Assembly (NCBI GenBank): GCA_017999195.1
Contig: JAGOBP010000141.1
Coordinates: forward strand, 1-8,543
Origin: Thermoflexales bacterium
GTDB lineage: Bacteria; Chloroflexota; Anaerolineae; Fen-1058
DNA: 8,543 nucleotides
Reading direction: 5' to 3'
Part shown: one piece after another, positions 5,334-8,543 of the stretch
How the letters are laid out: every line of letters begins with the position of its first letter
Numbering within the stretch: position 1 is the first letter of the stretch
Program-made: the position numbers and the translations under genes
Notes under the pieces: generated by a model
Told to the model about the DNA's origin: nothing
What the model saw: the letters and a program-made list of their open reading frames with translations, nothing else
The model's database searches: none

Positions 5334-7325
5334 TCAGTTCGGCATCGGCGCTTGTGGCGTCGGTGTCGGTTGCTGCGGCGGCAGCACGTCGGGGGACGAC
5401 AGCACTTGTTGCAGGGTCTGCATTACAAGCGCTTGAATCTGTTCAGGTGACATCGCCGGGGCGACGACTTGCATGCGGTCGGTCTCGGCCTTAAAGCCCT
5501 CGATCTCGACTTTTCGAGCGTCTACATTCAACTTGCTCGACTCGATCTGCTTATCGGCCTGCATCTGTTGCAGTTGCTGCTTCAATTGGCCAATCACTTG
5601 CTGCATCTGCTGCATAGCCTGTTGCGCTTGTTGCATGCGCGGGTCCGCGCCCTGGATCTGCGGAGGCAGCATCGCTTGCAGGCGCTTGGCCACTTCATCG
5701 GCTTGCGGCCAATCCAGATTCTTTGCCAGCAAGTCACCCAAGACAGGCGCAGCAGCCGGGAACACCCGGATGAATTCGGTCATCTGATTGGCTGCTTCTT
5801 CGCGCCGTGACGTGAAGCCGGGGCCAGCCGATACCGTCAAATCGTACTTGCCCGCAGTCAGGTCGAGCATGAGCATTGAGCCGTCGGGCTGCGGCTGCTC
5901 CTGATTGACTGGCACGTTACGCGGCTTGCTGTCCTCGCCCATTACGCGAACGACTCGCGGCCCGCTGTACACAGCAGGGATCAGATCGATCAGGATTCGC
6001 CCGCCGTGCCGAATGGCTCGCGCGAGGTTGTCCTGAAAGTGAAAGGTTCCAACGTCGCCTTCGCGCTGGCGGGCCATGATCGCGCGCCCGCTTGTCTCGT
6101 TGCTGCGGGCACCCAGCGATGCGTCATAGATGCCCGTGATCGCCTTCATGTCGTCAGACGCGTTCAGCGCTTCTTGCAGTGCGCCAGCGTCCGGGCCAGA
6201 GAACCCGACGCGGCTAGGCGGAACAGGCCCGGCATATTCGAGATACGCATGCGTGCGTGTGTTCGCCGTGGCCCACTTGCTCGGGTCCGCATTGGCAAAC
6301 CCCTTCGGCCCGATCCACGGTGCCTTCGGCTGCAAGGCAACGAGTTCAGTCGAAGTCGTGCGCCAGTAGTTCATCATCCGCTGAGCGTCTTTGGCGTCAT
6401 GAATCAGCGACTTCCAGTGCCGTTTGCCTTCGATGTGCACTTCTTCGCCATACACCGGGATGATCGGGATAAACCGGCCAGGCCAGTTAACTTCTTCGAG
6501 CACTTCGGCACCGGACAAGATGCGCTGCACAACTTTGTGCGTCTTGCTGTCGCGGTCGCCAACCACCTGAATGCCAGCAGCGGAAAAAATCTCGGCGTTC
6601 TCGATGAATCGCTTTTCCGGCAGGATCAGGCCGTTGGACAGCTTGAGCAGTTTGGTCGGGACTTCTTCGCGCTTCCAATACTCGGCAACGCGCACATCCT
6701 TGCCCGACTTTTCGTCGTCGTGCGACTCGGCATCGAACGAGACAGCATCCGCGCCCTTGTACTTGCGCTCGAACTCGTCATCGTCGAGCAGTTCAGTGAC
6801 GAACGCGCAATTCCAGTCCGACGAATCGGCAGTCTCTGACGCAGGGTCGCCGTAGATCGTCAGCGGGTTGACTACCCGCTTGATGCAGATATCCAGATCG
6901 AACGAGTCATCGTGCGCGTAATCGGTGGCGATGCGAATGTAGCCCCAGCCACCGTAAACCGCATTTTCCACAGCGGTATCGTAGGCAACGTCCGCGTTGC
7001 TGGTCACTTCGATATTGCGAATCAGGCCCGAAATCACTTCGGCCGTTTTCGGATCTGCCGCGCTGTCGGCCGGGTGCACCTTGATCGATGGGCGATTCTG
7101 GCGGCTGTCGTTCACCACTTGCCGCGCGAAAGACGGCATGCGGTTGATCGTGAGCACCGGGCGGCCCTCGCGCTCTCGTTCCTGACGCACCTTATCCGGC
7201 CACTGCTCGCCCAGGCGCGCAAACCGCATGTCGTCGACATAGCGAGTACGGTTGTCGGACTCCGACTCTTGAGCCAGCGCGAAATACTCTCGCGCTTCCT
7301 CGATGATGTCTTTGTCCTTCGCCAT
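5334..7325 (-). CDS. Portal protein, P22 gp1-like
   Basis: This 663-residue protein should form the twelve-fold ring at one head vertex through which DNA enters and leaves, and to which the terminase and later the adaptor bind. P22 gp1 is 725 residues, so the size fits. Family-like features run along its length: EQWPDKVRQ at 40-48, GRPVLTINRMPSFARQV at 54-70, RQNRPSIKVHP at 75-85, YGGWGYIRI at 124-132, NPLTIYGDP at 153-161, FIPIIPVYGEE at 285-295, MKAITGIYDASLGARSNETSGRA split over 393-415 and VSAGPGFTSRREEA at 498-511. The C-terminus is helical and very glutamine-rich (564-590, repeats of QQ and QQM), matching the place of the P22 barrel helix, and ends in a Pro/Gln-rich tail. The ATG directly abuts the terminase TAA, with GGAT and GAG as weak upstream SD elements, so coupling is likely. 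A terminator follows the stop. Confidence 0.92.
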   Translation of the reverse strand: MAKDKDIIEEAREYFALAQESESDNRTRYVDDMRFARLGEQWPDKVRQEREREGRPVLTINRMPSFARQVVNDSRQNRPSIKVHPADSAADPKTAEVISGLIRNIEVTSNADVAYDTAVENAVYGGWGYIRIATDYAHDDSFDLDICIKRVVNPLTIYGDPASETADSSDWNCAFVTELLDDDEFERKYKGADAVSFDAESHDDEKSGKDVRVAEYWKREEVPTKLLKLSNGLILPEKRFIENAEIFSAAGIQVVGDRDSKTHKVVQRILSGAEVLEEVNWPGRFIPIIPVYGEEVHIEGKRHWKSLIHDAKDAQRMMNYWRTTSTELVALQPKAPWIGPKGFANADPSKWATANTRTHAYLEYAGPVPPSRVGFSGPDAGALQEALNASDDMKAITGIYDASLGARSNETSGRAIMARQREGDVGTFHFQDNLARAIRHGGRILIDLIPAVYSGPRVVRVMGEDSKPRNVPVNQEQPQPDGSMLMLDLTAGKYDLTVSAGPGFTSRREEAANQMTEFIRVFPAAAPVLGDLLAKNLDWPQADEVAKRLQAMLPPQIQGADPRMQQAQQAMQQMQQVIGQLKQQLQQMQADKQIESSKLNVDARKVEIEGFKAETDRMQVVAPAMSPEQIQALVMQTLQQVLSSPDVLPPQQPTPTPQAPMPN

Positions 7326-8543
7326 TTAGCTCATCCAAGATTGTTCGCCCGCGTGATCGTGCGTGCGCTGCTTCGTAGGGGGTGCAACCAGATCCTCAAG
7401 CGCTCGCCCAATGAGGGAAAGCACGTCTACTGCGTCGTCATGCTTGCCCGTCGGGAATCGCAACAACTGCGACAAGACGTGCTCTTTCCACGGTGCGTTC
7501 TTAGGCAGAAACACCTTGCCCATGCTGGCGCGCGCCTGAATGCTTCTAGCCCGCGCCGTCTTTTCGTTGATGCTCGGCAACCACTCGATCCAGCAGTAGG
7601 CGTTGCGTTCCTGCATGCGACGCATCAGGAACGGCTCTACAGCGCGCCGGATCGGACCGGACTCACCAAACCATTGCAGCGGCGTGTGCGTGCGAATCTG
7701 ATCGCATAGGCGCTCGATCCACACGTCACTAGCCGTCTGCCCGTACCACCAATCAAGAATGTAGATGTTGGCGTTGTGATCCACGCCGACCACGCCATGC
7801 TCGGTGTAGTCACCGCCGCCATCCGTCACCGCGAAGTCAGACGCGCCATAAATGCTCAGCGACTCGGGCGCTTGGTCGTACTCACCGAACCAGTCGGATT
7901 TGAAGTACGAACCGTCGTCAGGCACCGGATTCTGCTGATAAAGGGCATTCCATGAGCGCATGTCCATCTGTGCCCGCTCGACCATCTCAGGCGTGAACCA
8001 TTCAGGCCATAGCAAATCGCCCGGATTGCGTCCGAGCGGATCGTTTGCGCCAGCAATCATCGGCAGGCTTACCACGCGCCACTTGTGAGCCTCGCGCTCG
8101 AGGATGCGCCCGCCTAAATCGTCCTCATGCCAGCGCGTCATCACCACAATCTGCGGCGCGCGTGGCTTCAAGCGAGGCAAGAAGTCGTTCAGATACCACT
8201 GCCAATCTGTTTCGCGCTGCCGGTCTGAATCGGCCGCTTCCCGGTTCTTTACCGGATCGTCAATCAAGCCAATGTCAGCGCGTCGGCCAGGGATGGCCTT
8301 ACCGACACCGGCAGCGAAATAGCCACCGCCACGCTCGTTGTCCCATCGATCAGCGGCCGAACTGTCAGCCGACACGCCGAAGCCCCATAGCGCCTTGTAT
8401 GCGGCACTGGCGACGATGTTGCGCACCCTGCGGCTAAAGTGTTCCGCCAACTCAGACACCGCCGACACGCCAAGAATCAGCCGCTCGGGCTTCTTGCCCA
8501 TGAAGTACGTTGGCGCTACTACCGATGAATAGGACGACTTGGC
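7326..8543 (-). CDS. terL: Terminase large subunit, C-terminal 405 residues (N-terminus beyond the right edge)
   Basis: This is the ATP-driven packaging motor and DNA-cutting nuclease. The frame is open to the window edge. Before the first ATG (8501-8499) there are 14 more codons reading AKSSYSSVVAPTYF, the end of the Walker A-type loop (K and S visible) and its following helix, so that ATG is internal. Counting from this internal Met: Walker B-like ADIGLIDDP at 75-83 with D81 and D82, coupling motif VVMTRWHEDDLGGRI at 119-133, linker NALYQQNP at 185-192, then the RNase H-like nuclease with D222 (SDFAVTDGGGDYTE), E280 (GESGP) and the acidic cluster KHDDAVDVLSL at 353-363 (D355, D356, D359). 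This is the layout of the TIGR01630/Terminase_6C type. The TAA is followed at once by the portal ATG. The small subunit would be expected upstream, outside the window. Both active centres look intact as far as visible. Confidence 0.95.
   Translation of the reverse strand, partial: AKSSYSSVVAPTYFMGKKPERLILGVSAVSELAEHFSRRVRNIVASAAYKALWGFGVSADSSAADRWDNERGGGYFAAGVGKAIPGRRADIGLIDDPVKNREAADSDRQRETDWQWYLNDFLPRLKPRAPQIVVMTRWHEDDLGGRILEREAHKWRVVSLPMIAGANDPLGRNPGDLLWPEWFTPEMVERAQMDMRSWNALYQQNPVPDDGSYFKSDWFGEYDQAPESLSIYGASDFAVTDGGGDYTEHGVVGVDHNANIYILDWWYGQTASDVWIERLCDQIRTHTPLQWFGESGPIRRAVEPFLMRRMQERNAYCWIEWLPSINEKTARARSIQARASMGKVFLPKNAPWKEHVLSQLLRFPTGKHDDAVDVLSLIGRALEDLVAPPTKQRTHDHAGEQSWMS

Noticed and set aside
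6006..7709. Long plus-strand open frames opposite the portal and terminase (277 and 265 codons)
   Set aside because: The minus-strand genes are certain by motif; these frames have shadow-type composition and no domain.
1..8543. Diversity-generating retroelement, CRISPR, tRNA, attachment site or defence island
   Set aside because: No reverse transcriptase, no spaced direct repeats, no cloverleaf and no non-structural gene was seen; the whole window is accounted for by structural genes.

Overview
This window is a phage head and short-tail assembly module. All eight genes lie on the minus strand, so transcription runs from base 8543 towards base 1. The order is large terminase (cut by the right edge), portal, scaffold, major coat protein, two related adaptor-type proteins, a 65-residue coiled-coil protein, a hub/nozzle-type beta protein, and the first 75 codons of another virion gene (cut by the left edge). 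This is the order of the Salmonella phage P22 late region (gp2, gp1, gp8, gp5, gp4, gp10). The coat and portal also look like members of the P22 families, so a podovirus-type virion with a short tail is the best reading. The DNA is GC-rich (judged by eye) and the host is most likely a GC-rich Gram-negative bacterium. The sequence alone does not fix the host, nor whether this is a free phage or a prophage: no integrase, attachment site, lysis gene or bacterial gene is visible.

Layout, in transcription order. The terminase (8543 to 7326) supplies the packaging motor. Its TAA is followed directly by the ATG of the portal (7325 to 5334), which forms the ring at the packaging vertex. A 59-base gap follows, holding a textbook intrinsic terminator and then the Shine-Dalgarno (SD) site of the scaffold (5274 to 4417). 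The coat (4410 to 3208) follows after 6 bases. Just after the coat stop is a second, very GC-rich hairpin with the same UUCG loop but no U tract. It lies directly in front of the first adaptor (3171 to 2530). The second adaptor (2530 to 1895), the coiled-coil protein (1891 to 1694), the hub protein (1697 to 213) and the last partial gene (226 to 1) overlap or nearly touch, which suggests one translationally coupled block.

The genes are densely packed and there is no gene-free stretch longer than 59 bases. The most interesting signals are in the RNA rather than in the proteins. The scaffold-coat pair is bracketed by two UUCG hairpins. The downstream hairpin appears to fold out the 22 bases that separate a GAGGA site from the adaptor start codon, which could set a low adaptor:coat ratio. 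I see no defence system, CRISPR array, RNA gene, diversity-generating element or other unfamiliar system here; apart from these points it is an ordinary phage structural region.
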